DNA of 64,000 nucleotides from positions 1-64,000 of the forward strand of contig CAZKLS010000002.1 in NCBI GenBank assembly GCA_964553405.1. The letters run 5' to 3'. The notes under the pieces were generated by a model. The model was not told where the DNA came from. It saw only the letters and a list, made by a program, of their open reading frames with translations, and did not search any database. Below, piece by piece: positions 1 to 7,038 of the stretch (its first letter is position 1; each line of letters begins with the position of its first letter). A program made the position numbers and the translations under genes. Source of the stretch: DATIRA01 sp964553405 (lineage in GTDB: Bacteria; Pseudomonadota; Gammaproteobacteria; Steroidobacterales; Steroidobacteraceae).

Positions 1-330
1 GGTGTAGCGGTTCACCATCGAGTCCATGTTGCCGCCGGTGATGCCGAAGAACAGGTTCGGCGGCCCGAGCCTCATGAAGTCGCGGGTCGATCGCCAGTCC
101 GGCTGCGCGATGATGCCGACGCGAAACCCCTGCGCCTCGAGCACGCGGCCGACGATCGCCATGCCGAAGCTCGGGTGATCGACATAGGCGTCACCGGTGA
201 CGATGATGACGTCGCAGCTGTCCCAGCCGAGCTCGTCCATTTCGACGCGCGACATCGGCAGGAACGGCGCGGGCCCGAATCGCTCCGCCCAGTGCTTGCG
301 GTATGAGAACAGTGCTCGCGCAGCTTCCAT
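1..330 (-). CDS. ygiQ: YgiQ-family radical SAM protein, N-terminal part
   Basis: The first 110 residues of a protein that runs off the left edge. The start is the ATG at 328-330. The N-terminal segment carries the pattern [20 protein letters not shown] followed by HPSFGMA and a [15 protein letters not shown] stretch. I recognise this as the N-terminal domain of the large YgiQ (UPF0313) radical SAM proteins, which are about 600-750 residues long in other bacteria. The CX3CX2C iron-sulfur motif would lie outside the window, so the radical SAM part is inferred from the family, not seen. The physiological substrate of YgiQ is not established. Confidence 0.85.
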   Translation of the reverse strand, partial: MEAARALFSYRKHWAERFGPAPFLPMSRVEMDELGWDSCDVIIVTGDAYVDHPSFGMAIVGRVLEAQGFRVGIIAQPDWRSTRDFMRLGPPNLFFGITGGNMDSMVNRYT

Positions 331-428
331 GGCAGCCAGTTTAGACGACCCGAACGGATCGGATTCATTCGGCGGCGAAGCCGGACGGGGAAGACGGGCA
401 GCCCGGGACGCCCGGGCCGTCCGGTCGT

Positions 429-1151
429 TCAGGCCAGGGAGTGGTAGACCTTCTGGACGTCCTCGTCCTGCTCGAGCTTGTCGAGCATCTCGACCACCTC
501 GTTGGACTGCTCTTCGGGCAGTTCCACGGGTGAGAGGCAGATGTAGTCGAGTTCGGCTGAAACGGGCGTGATACCCCTGTCCTCGAGCGCCTTCTGCATC
601 TCGCCGAAATTCTCGAAGTTGCAGCGGGCCACCAGCTGTGGCTCGTCCTTCTCGCCGGTGCTCTCGCCCATTTCCTCGAGGCCGTGGTCGATCAGATACA
701 GCTCCAGGTCGTCCTGGTCGATGCCGGTCGGATCGAGCCGGAACACGCCCATGCGCTGGAACTGGAACGCCACGCTGCCTGCGGTCGCGAGATTTCCGCC
801 GTGCTTGTTGAAGACGTTGCGTACGGCCGCCACGGTGCGGGTCGTGTTGTCGGTGGCGCACTCGACCAGCACCGCGATGCCGTGCGGCCCGTAGCCCTCG
901 TAGAGCACCTCGTCGAAATCCGCGGCATCGCGGCCCTGGGCACGCTTGATGGCCGCCTCGACCTTGTCCTTCGGCATGTTCACGGCGCGCGCGTTCTGGA
1001 TCACCCGGCGCAGCGCCGGGTTGGCCGTGGGATCCGGCCCGCCCTTCTTGACCGCGATCGTGATGTCCTTGCCGATGCGGCTGAACTGCTTCGCCATGCG
1101 GTTCCAGCGCGCGAACATCGTGTGCTTTCTGACTTCGAAGATGCGTCCCAT
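429..1151 (-). CDS. YebC/PmpR-family transcriptional regulator (TACO1 family)
   Basis: A 240-residue protein of the YebC/PmpR/TACO1 family, which acts on DNA as a regulator or on translating ribosomes. It has the family signatures [18 protein letters not shown] and [14 protein letters not shown] in the first third, [18 protein letters not shown] in the middle and an acidic C-terminus ending [12 protein letters not shown]. The start is the ATG at 1149-1151. The N-terminus ([20 protein letters not shown]) differs from the usual proteobacterial YebC opening (AGHSKWANIKHRK-like). It resembles, from memory, the Bacteroidetes-type branch, so this copy may be a transferred or paralogous version. It lies 98 bp upstream of ygiQ on the same strand. 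Confidence 0.9.
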   Translation of the reverse strand: MGRIFEVRKHTMFARWNRMAKQFSRIGKDITIAVKKGGPDPTANPALRRVIQNARAVNMPKDKVEAAIKRAQGRDAADFDEVLYEGYGPHGIAVLVECATDNTTRTVAAVRNVFNKHGGNLATAGSVAFQFQRMGVFRLDPTGIDQDDLELYLIDHGLEEMGESTGEKDEPQLVARCNFENFGEMQKALEDRGITPVSAELDYICLSPVELPEEQSNEVVEMLDKLEQDEDVQKVYHSLA

Positions 1152-1294
1152 GATCCAGTCCAGCGGGCCACGGCGGCCCGTTTGTCAACAGGGCGCGCAA
1201 TCTACCGCAGCGCTACCGGGACCGCACCCATCAAGTTCCCCGAAGCCCGTCGGCGAGCGTCGCGAGGGCTTGCGACGTCGCCGCGGCGGCAAAA

Positions 1295-1300
1295 TATAAT
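1295..1300 (+). promoter_or_regulatory. Candidate -10 element upstream of the DUF3365 gene
   Basis: A perfect TATAAT lies in the only AT-rich patch (1290-1325) of the 292 bp divergent region between the YebC-like gene and the DUF3365 gene. A weak -35-like TTGCGA sits at 1270-1275 with a long 19 bp spacer. The call rests on sequence composition only; a start on the minus strand is also possible. Confidence 0.35.
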
Positions 1301-1443
1301 GCACACATTATCAATTACTTATATTCGCAGTGACGTTGCGCGCTCCGCGGCGTAGACAGCATTGCGAATTGCCGGCAGGGCGGCGCCTGTGCTCTGCTGG
1401 AACCCCAGGCGACCGACGTCGCGACGATCCGGAGATCCAAGAG

Positions 1444-2028
1444 ATGCGCATCACGATCCGCACCCTGCTGACGCTGCTCGCCACGCTGCCGACGGCCGTC
1501 CTGGCCGACGCATCGGGTGTCGGCTGGATCGAGCAGAGCCGCGCGATGGCACAGGCCCTGGGCAGCGAACTCAAGGCGGAGCTGGGCAAGGCCATCGAGC
1601 AGGGCGGACCTGTGAGTGCGATCGGCGTCTGCAAGACCCGGGCGCCGGAAATCGCCACCCGGCTCTCGGAGGAATCCGGGGCGGACGTCGGGCGGACGGC
1701 GCTACGTGTGCGCAACCCGGCGAACGCGCCGGATGCGCTCGAGACGCTGCTGCTCGAGCAGTTCGGTTCCGAGCTCGCGAGCGGCGGCTTCCAGCTGCCG
1801 CTGCAGGCTGCCTTCGAGATCAACCGCGGCGGGATGGTCGAGCGACGGTACATGCAGGCGCTGCCGATGGACGGCCTGTGCTTGACCTGCCACGGCAGTG
1901 CGCTGGACGCGAAGGTCGCCGCGGCGATCGCGAGCGAATACCCGGAGGATCGCGCCACCGGTTTCGCGCCCGGTGAGCTGCGCGGCGCGATCAGCATCAT
2001 CTGGCCGCCGGTGCCGATGCAGCCTTAG
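1444..2028 (+). CDS. DUF3365 (Tll0287-like) haem-binding domain protein, exported
   Basis: A 194-residue protein starting at ATG 1444. Residues 1-21 form a Sec signal peptide (basic RITIR, hydrophobic LLTLLATL, cleavage near VLADA). The body matches the DUF3365/Tll0287-like domain: an N-terminal helix with GVCKTRAPEIA and a C-terminal haem motif CLTCHGS followed by YPEDRATGF and a GAISI strand. The CxxCH indicates covalent c-type haem, so a periplasmic redox or sensory role is likely, but the electron partner is unknown. The methyltransferase gene starts 8 bp downstream, suggesting co-transcription. Confidence 0.8.
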   Translation: MRITIRTLLTLLATLPTAVLADASGVGWIEQSRAMAQALGSELKAELGKAIEQGGPVSAIGVCKTRAPEIATRLSEESGADVGRTALRVRNPANAPDALETLLLEQFGSELASGGFQLPLQAAFEINRGGMVERRYMQALPMDGLCLTCHGSALDAKVAAAIASEYPEDRATGFAPGELRGAISIIWPPVPMQP

Positions 2029-2036
2029 GCGCGGCC

Positions 2037-2654
2037 TTGTCGCTCTATCACCACTACGTCTTCCCCTACCTGCTCGACCTGGCGATGGCCAGTCCGGCGC
2101 TGCGCAAGCCGCGGCGCCGGGTGCTGCGTCATGCGAGCGGGCGGATCCTGGAGATCGGCTTCGGCACCGGGCGCAATCTGCCCCATTACCCGCCTTCGGT
2201 GCGCAGGATCGAGGCCATCGATCCCGATCCGGATCTCGACAGGCTGTCGTTGCCGCGAATCGATCATGCGAGCATCGATGTCGACTTCCATCATCTCGAC
2301 GCCGAGCACCTGCCTTTCGAGGACGCGCGCTTCGACACCGTCGTCAGCACGATGACGCTGTGTTCCATCCCGGACGTGACCCACGCGCTGGCCGAGATCC
2401 GGCGGGTGCTGAGGCCGGGCGGGAAGTTCGTGTTCATGGAGCACGGGCTCGCGCCCGAGCCGCGGGTCGCGCGGCTGCAGCAGCGACTCGAGCCCTACTG
2501 GAAGCCGATGGCCGGTGGCTGCCACCTTGCCCGGCCGATACGGCAGCTGGTCGAGCAGTCGGGCCTCGCGATCACCGAGGTGCAGAGCAACTACCTGCGC
2601 AAGACCCCGCGGTTTGTCGGCTACCTGACCGAAGGTCTCGCCGAGCGCGTCTAG
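2037..2654 (+). CDS. Class I SAM-dependent methyltransferase
   Basis: A 205-residue methyltransferase of the UbiE/BioC-like (Methyltransf_11) type. SAM-binding motif I is ILEIGFGTGRNL (about residues 37-48), followed by an acidic motif AIDPDPD, a post-II segment FDTVVSTMTLCSIPD and VLRPGGKFVFMEHG. The start is a TTG at 2037 (TTG TCG CTC TAT), 8 bp after the preceding stop; no better start lies upstream in frame. The substrate cannot be told. Its last 45 bases are repeated beyond the N run, so the stop at 2652-2654 is seen twice and the gene is complete. Confidence 0.8.
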   Translation: MSLYHHYVFPYLLDLAMASPALRKPRRRVLRHASGRILEIGFGTGRNLPHYPPSVRRIEAIDPDPDLDRLSLPRIDHASIDVDFHHLDAEHLPFEDARFDTVVSTMTLCSIPDVTHALAEIRRVLRPGGKFVFMEHGLAPEPRVARLQQRLEPYWKPMAGGCHLARPIRQLVEQSGLAITEVQSNYLRKTPRFVGYLTEGLAERV

Positions 2655-2664
2655 TCCCGCGGCC
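2610..2664 (+). repeat. Left copy of a 55-bp exact duplication at a contig end
   Basis: These 55 bases, which cover the end of the methyltransferase gene, recur exactly at 2765-2819 after the N run. Two contig ends sharing a k-mer-sized overlap are the likely explanation, so this is assembly structure and not a biological repeat. Confidence 0.9.
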
Positions 2665-2764
2665 NNNNNNNNNNNNNNNNNNNNNNNNNNNNNNNNNNNN
2701 NNNNNNNNNNNNNNNNNNNNNNNNNNNNNNNNNNNNNNNNNNNNNNNNNNNNNNNNNNNNNNNN
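2665..2764. other. Assembly gap of 100 N
   Basis: Exactly 100 N, the conventional length for a gap of unknown size. Because the flanking 55 bases are identical on both sides, the true distance is probably negative (overlapping contigs) and nothing need be missing. Confidence 0.97.
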
Positions 2765-2819
2765 CGGTTTGTCGGCTACCTGACCGAAGGTCTCGCCGAG
2801 CGCGTCTAGTCCCGCGGCC
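2765..2819 (+). repeat. Right copy of the 55-bp exact duplication
   Basis: An exact copy of 2610-2664. It holds the stop region of the methyltransferase again and the 3' end of the convergent Nudix gene, whose stop lies at 2806-2808. The two genes would overlap slightly at their 3' ends once the contigs are merged. Confidence 0.9.
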
Positions 2820-3312
2820 CGGCCGGCCGCCCTTGGTCGCCAGTGCTCGACAACGCGCGTTTCAACGATTCGACCCGCTCGCCGTAACGCCACTCGGCGG
2901 CCGTCAGCGTCGCCGGATCGACCCAGCGCAGGTCCGCCACCTCGCCCCGCGACCACCACCGCAGCGGCGGATCCGCGATGGCTGCGTGCGGGTCGGCGGG
3001 CACGCAGCGATAGACGTTGCCGAGTCCCGGCAGCGGCTCGAGAACGGTGACCCGCAGTCCCGTTTCCTCCCAGGTTTCCCGCTGCGCCGTACAGCGCGCG
3101 TTCTCTTGAGCCTTGGCCATGCCGCCCGGCAGGTCGAGTTTTCCGCTGTAACGATGCCGGATCACGAGCAGACGACCCTGGTCGACGATGGCGCAGGCCG
3201 CCGGTCCGGCGTCGGCGGACGCGTAGCCGGGCTCCAGCTCGCAGGCGGGGCGCAGCATCGCGCATCCGCTGGTCGCGAGCAGCGTTGCGATCAGGGCCGT
3301 GCGGCGGATCAT
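2806..3312 (-). CDS. Nudix hydrolase with lipoprotein signal
   Basis: A 168-residue protein. The first 17 residues look like a lipoprotein signal peptide (basic IRR, hydrophobic ALIATLLAT, lipobox TSGC with Cys17). The rest is a Nudix domain whose box is complete in spacing: GGMAKAQE, seven residues, then RETWEETGL, which supplies the catalytic REx2EE glutamates. Nudix enzymes hydrolyse nucleoside diphosphates linked to another group and are normally cytoplasmic. A lipid-anchored periplasmic form would be odd, so either the N-terminus is an uncleaved anchor or the substrate is extracytoplasmic. It is convergent with the methyltransferase. Confidence 0.8.
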   Translation of the reverse strand: MIRRTALIATLLATSGCAMLRPACELEPGYASADAGPAACAIVDQGRLLVIRHRYSGKLDLPGGMAKAQENARCTAQRETWEETGLRVTVLEPLPGLGNVYRCVPADPHAAIADPPLRWWSRGEVADLRWVDPATLTAAEWRYGERVESLKRALSSTGDQGRPAGPRD

Positions 3313-3459
3313 CGCGGAATTATGCTGCAGCGCATGATGACCCGGGCCGTAAAGCAGCGTACAAAGGATGGTGCTTCGCTTAGGGCGCAGCCAGGGGGAT
3401 ACGAATCCTGAGTGGGGATGCCCGAACGGGGGGTTCAGGGCCGGTCAGGGAAGACCGCA

Positions 3460-3511
3460 AGAAACAGAGAAGCCGCGAGCAGCGTCAGTTGCTCGCGGCT
3501 TCTCTGTTTCT
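3460..3511. terminator. Perfect 22-bp inverted repeat (hairpin) in a divergent intergenic region
   Basis: The arms 3460-3481 and 3490-3511 are perfectly complementary over 22 bp around an 8-base loop. The right arm ends in a pyrimidine-rich stretch (TTCTCTGTTTCT) rather than a clean T run. The hairpin sits between two divergently transcribed genes, where no known transcript needs to end. It could therefore be a terminator of a short unannotated RNA, a transcript-processing site or a protein-binding palindrome. Confidence 0.5.
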
Positions 3512-3561
3512 GCACGCTGCGGTGTTCCCCGAAACTACGAATCGCCGAAAAACGGTATCGT

Positions 3562-4722
3562 ATGCCGATGCGAAGGATCGGCAGACCGCTTGCACTGATA
3601 GCCCTCGCCGCGGCATCCATCGCCGGCTGCGGCTGGGAGCACGACGCGACCGATTCCGTCTCGCGGCGGTTCGGTTCTGATCAGTTCGCCGCGGGCGGAA
3701 TCCTGAACCTGACCGAGCCGGTCGCCGGCGACGCGTTCCTGGCCGGTGGCCAGGTCGCGATCGCCACGCAGGTCGAGGGCGACCTGGTTGCGGCGGGCGG
3801 GGAGGTCTCGGTCGGCGGAAACATCGGCGACGACGTCTATGCCGCCGGTGGCACCGTCAGCCTGGACGCGATCGTCTCGGGCAACGCAAGGATCGCCGGC
3901 GGCGACGTGACGGTCGGACCCGCGACCGTGATCGCCGGCGCCGCCTCGCTGACCGGGGGCCAGGTGCGGTTCGACGGCAACACGCACGAATACCTGCAGG
4001 TATCGGCGGCCAGCGTTCACCTCAATGGCGTCGTGCACGGGGACGTGGAACTGCGGTCCGGCGACCTCCGCATCGGCCCCGAGACGCGCATCGGAGGCCG
4101 GCTCGTCTACCACGGTCCCTCGCAGCCGAGCGTGCCGCCGGGTGCCGAGATCTCCGGCGGCATCGAGTTTCACGAGTCGGACGTGGACTTGTCGTTCGAC
4201 CCGCCCGGCGACGGACTGCACGACGCGGCCCGCGGGGTCGGCTCGTTCTTCTGGTTCCTCGGCGTGTTCATCGCCGCAGCGGCATTCAACCTCGTCGCGC
4301 CGGGCTTCTCGCAGCGGGCGGCGCAGTTCGTCGGCAGCGATCCGCTGAAGAGCCTGGGTCTGGGGTTCGCCGTGCTGGTGTGCGCCCCGGTCCTGGTGAT
4401 CCTGCTGCTGATCACGGTGATCGGGATCCCGGTCGGGCTGATCCTGCTCACCGCGTACCTGCTGCTGCTGTTCCTCGGCTGGCTGACCACGGCGACGTTC
4501 ATCGGCCAGAAGATCCGTGGCGTGTTCGGGGCGAACCGGGCCGCGACGACCGGTTGGCGATTGCTGGCGCTGCTCGCTGCGCTGCTGTTGCTCTGGTTCG
4601 CGGGACGGATTCCCTACGTCGGTCACTGGATCCAGTTGGCGGTGCTGCTGGCCGGGATGGGCGCCCTGGTCCTCGCCGCCTGGAACCGCCGGGGCTCCCA
4701 GGCGCCGCAGCCTGCGGCCTGA
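3562..4722 (+). CDS. Bactofilin-like polymer-forming membrane lipoprotein
   Basis: A 386-residue protein starting at ATG 3562 (or ATG 3568). A lipobox (SIAGC, Cys23) ends the signal peptide. Residues about 45-215 are a right-handed beta-helix of short repeats built on AGG-V-turns (FAAGG, FLAGG, VAAGGEV, YAAGGTV, RIAGGDV), like the polymer-forming cytoskeletal (bactofilin) fold. The C-terminal part holds several membrane helices at about 226-250, 264-315 and 330-375. The topology suggests a periplasmic beta-helix tethered to the inner membrane; the role is unknown. The gene begins a run of four plus-strand genes with 9-30 bp spacing. Confidence 0.7.
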   Translation: MPMRRIGRPLALIALAAASIAGCGWEHDATDSVSRRFGSDQFAAGGILNLTEPVAGDAFLAGGQVAIATQVEGDLVAAGGEVSVGGNIGDDVYAAGGTVSLDAIVSGNARIAGGDVTVGPATVIAGAASLTGGQVRFDGNTHEYLQVSAASVHLNGVVHGDVELRSGDLRIGPETRIGGRLVYHGPSQPSVPPGAEISGGIEFHESDVDLSFDPPGDGLHDAARGVGSFFWFLGVFIAAAAFNLVAPGFSQRAAQFVGSDPLKSLGLGFAVLVCAPVLVILLLITVIGIPVGLILLTAYLLLLFLGWLTTATFIGQKIRGVFGANRAATTGWRLLALLAALLLLWFAGRIPYVGHWIQLAVLLAGMGALVLAAWNRRGSQAPQPAA

Positions 4723-4752
4723 ACCGGGCCGCGGCCCGGCACGGTCCCCGAG

Positions 4753-5301
4753 ATGTCCTGGCGCGAGCGACTCCGCGAAACGGCTGCCACGCCCTGGCCG
4801 CCGGTCGGCAACGCGGCCGTGCTCGCCTGCGTGGGCTTCGTGCTCTGGATGCTGCTGCAGGGATCCTTCGGTGATCGCTGGACCCCCATCCTGGACCACG
4901 CGAACCTCGCGTTCCACGAGGCCGGCCACGTGATCGTCGGCCTCGTCTCGGGCCGCCTCGCGGTCTACGGCGGCACGCTGGCCCAGCTGTTCTTCCCGCT
5001 GGCTGCGGCCTACGCCTTCTGGTCGCGTCGCCACACCGCAGGTTTCGCGCTCTGCCTGGGCTGGGCCTGCCAGAGCCTGCTGAACGTCGCGACCTACATG
5101 GCCGATGCGCGCGCGATGGCGCTGCCGCTGATCGGCGGACTGGACCCGCAGACACACCACGACTGGCGGGAAATCCTCTCGCGTTGGGGCATGCTCGAGC
5201 TGGACACGGCCTGGGCTGCGCTCGCCAGGGTGATCGCCTGGGTCGTCGGCCTCGGCAGCTGTGCCTGGCTGTTCAGGCAGCGGGCGCGTGGCAATGTCTG
5301 A
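4753..5301 (+). CDS. Membrane protein with HEXXH metalloprotease-like motif
   Basis: A 182-residue, mostly hydrophobic protein starting at ATG 4753. It has membrane helices near residues 19-38, 55-70, 78-92, 98-115 and 150-170. A HEAGH motif (about residues 55-59) lies at the start of a predicted helix (FHEAGHVIVGLVSG), as in site-2-type (M50) membrane metalloproteases. I see no clear second metal ligand motif such as NxxPxxxxDG, so activity is uncertain. Neighbours are the bactofilin-like gene and a YdcZ transporter. Confidence 0.6.
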   Translation: MSWRERLRETAATPWPPVGNAAVLACVGFVLWMLLQGSFGDRWTPILDHANLAFHEAGHVIVGLVSGRLAVYGGTLAQLFFPLAAAYAFWSRRHTAGFALCLGWACQSLLNVATYMADARAMALPLIGGLDPQTHHDWREILSRWGMLELDTAWAALARVIAWVVGLGSCAWLFRQRARGNV

Positions 5302-5329
5302 ACTCCGGCGACTTCCGGTGAGGTGAGCG

Positions 5330-5770
5330 ATGAACCACTGGCCGCACCTGCTGGCCTTTCTGGTCGGGGCCGGGCTGACCGTCCAGGTCGGCATGAACGC
5401 GACCGTGCGCGAGGCGCTGGGCTCGCCGATCCTCGCGAGCATCGTCAATTTCGTCATCGGCCTGCTCGCGCTCGCGGCGCTCGCGCTCGCCGGCGGGTCA
5501 CGCATTCCGGCTGGCGGCTTCGCGGCCGTGCCGGGCTGGGCCTGGCTCGCGGGACTGCTCGGGGCGGCCTATGTGGCCGCCACGACCGTGCTCGGCCCGC
5601 GCCTCGGCGCGGCCGTCATGCTTGCGATCATCCTGTGCGGCCAGATGGCCGCCGCACTGCTCGTCGACCACGTGGGTGCGATAGGATTCCCGCAGAACCC
5701 GGTCACGCCGTCTCGCCTCGTTGGGGCCCTGCTCCTGGTCGTCGGCGTGCTGCTCATCATGCGCCGCTGA
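5330..5770 (+). CDS. DMT-family transporter, YdcZ/DUF606 type
   Basis: A 146-residue integral membrane protein with about five hydrophobic helices. The N-terminus HLLAFLVGAGLTVQVGMNA and the segments ILASIVNFVIGLLAL and AGLLGAAYVAATTVLGPRLGAA match the YdcZ (DUF606) branch of the drug/metabolite transporter superfamily, in which a single short unit is common and pairs to form a carrier. The substrate is unknown. The start ATG 5330 is preceded by GGTGAG. It lies 9 bp upstream of the thioredoxin-like gene. Confidence 0.85.
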   Translation: MNHWPHLLAFLVGAGLTVQVGMNATVREALGSPILASIVNFVIGLLALAALALAGGSRIPAGGFAAVPGWAWLAGLLGAAYVAATTVLGPRLGAAVMLAIILCGQMAAALLVDHVGAIGFPQNPVTPSRLVGALLLVVGVLLIMRR

Positions 5771-5779
5771 GGATCTGAA

Positions 5780-6361
5780 ATGGCAAGGACACCGTCGACA
5801 ATGCTTCCGCTCGGGACTCGCGCCCCGGCATTCCGGCTGCCCGATTTCGAAGGTCGCAGCCACGCACTGGAGGATTTCGCCGGGTCGCCGGCGCTGCTGG
5901 TCGTGTTCACCTGCAACCACTGTCCGTTCGTGAAGCACATCCGCACGGAGTTCGCCCGGTTCGCGGGCGAATACGGGCCGCGCGGACTCGCGATCGTGGC
6001 GATCAACTCGAACGATCTCGAGGCCTACCCGCAGGACGGGCCCGCGGCGATGCGGCAGGAAGCCGAGGAATTCGGCTACGACTTCCCCTATCTGCTGGAC
6101 GAGACCCAGCAGGTGGCCAAGGCGTATCACGCCGCCTGCACGCCGGATTTCTTCCTCTTCGACGGGCAGCGGCGCCTCTGCTATCGCGGCCAGTTCGACG
6201 ACAGCCGCCCCGGCAGCGACCGGCCCGTGACCGGCGCAGACCTGCGCGCTGCGGTGGACGCGGTGCTCGCCGGGCGCGAGGTCGACCCGGAGCAGATGCC
6301 GAGCCTCGGCTGCAACATCAAGTGGAAGCCGGGCGGCGCGCCCGATTACTCCGGCAGCTGA
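5780..6361 (+). CDS. Thioredoxin-like (redoxin/AhpC-TSA) protein
   Basis: A 193-residue protein of the thioredoxin family. The N-terminal strand APAFRLPDFEG and the redox motif CNHCPFV (CxxC, about residues 46-49) are followed by NSNDLEAYPQDGPAAM and the cis-proline region ACTPDFFLFD. This matches the cytosolic 'thioredoxin family protein' group with CNHCPF that is common in soil and marine bacteria; partners are undetermined. No signal peptide is seen. A CNIKWKPG tail is typical of this subfamily. It ends 6 bp from the convergent DUF4136 gene. Confidence 0.88.
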   Translation: MARTPSTMLPLGTRAPAFRLPDFEGRSHALEDFAGSPALLVVFTCNHCPFVKHIRTEFARFAGEYGPRGLAIVAINSNDLEAYPQDGPAAMRQEAEEFGYDFPYLLDETQQVAKAYHAACTPDFFLFDGQRRLCYRGQFDDSRPGSDRPVTGADLRAAVDAVLAGREVDPEQMPSLGCNIKWKPGGAPDYSGS

Positions 6362-6367
6362 TCCGCC

Positions 6368-6961
6368 TCAGCGCGCCGCCCGCCGCGGCGGGAACTCGGC
6401 GACGATCCGCTTGGCCATGTCCACCAGCGTGCGCATGCCCGCCTCGCGCGAGGTGACGCGGCCTTCGCTGTCGATCCGGCCTCGCCACAGCAGCCTGCCG
6501 GTCGCCGGGTCGTCCGCGAAGACGATCAGTGATCCCTGCCGCAAGGTCTGCTCCTCCGGCACGGCGGTGGCGGAGGCGGGCGGCAGCGTGGCGCCGCCAG
6601 GATCCAGCACCTCGGTGGGCAGCGGCGCCCCGATGCGCCGATCCTCGGCGATGACGAATTTCTGCGAACCGGCCAGCTGGTAGCTGATCAGCATGTCGGT
6701 CGGACCGGACCCGGCCGACTGGGCGTAGCCCTTGCCGAGCAGGCCCTCGACGATCGCGATGCGCAGCCGGGCGTCAACTTCGGCCGAGAGCTTCGCACCG
6801 ACCGGCACGCCCGTCGCGACGTCACCGCTCTTCCAGGTGAAACTCGTCCGACCGGCGACGTCCGCTTCAGGAGCCTCGAACTCATCGACGGCCCACGGCG
6901 AGGCGCAGCCCGCGAGCAAAATCAGAATTGCGGCCTGTAGGGCGAGCCCCGGCAGGGTCAT
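6368..6961 (-). CDS. DUF4136 lipoprotein
   Basis: A 197-residue lipoprotein. The chosen start is ATG 6961; residues 1-18 are a signal peptide with lipobox LAGC (Cys18). The body fits DUF4136: TSFTWKSGD near the N-terminus, then a variable middle, then QGSLIVFADDPATGRLLWRGRI and a C-terminal helix VDMAKRIVAEFPP. DUF4136 proteins are small envelope lipoproteins of unknown function. The gene lies 77 bp downstream of the ribonucleotide reductase on the same strand. A longer reading frame upstream lacks signal-peptide logic. Confidence 0.8.
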   Translation of the reverse strand: MTLPGLALQAAILILLAGCASPWAVDEFEAPEADVAGRTSFTWKSGDVATGVPVGAKLSAEVDARLRIAIVEGLLGKGYAQSAGSGPTDMLISYQLAGSQKFVIAEDRRIGAPLPTEVLDPGGATLPPASATAVPEEQTLRQGSLIVFADDPATGRLLWRGRIDSEGRVTSREAGMRTLVDMAKRIVAEFPPRRAAR

Positions 6962-7038
6962 GCGATACACCCGGGCCGGCGCAACGCCGGCGACCCGCTG
7001 ATTGTGCGCTTGCCGGCGCCGCGATGCGCCACGATTTC

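Noticed and set aside
3313..3561. Possible housekeeping small RNA (SRP RNA, 6S) around the 22-bp hairpin
   Set aside because: The conserved SRP loop sequence and 6S structure are absent; only the hairpin is clear.
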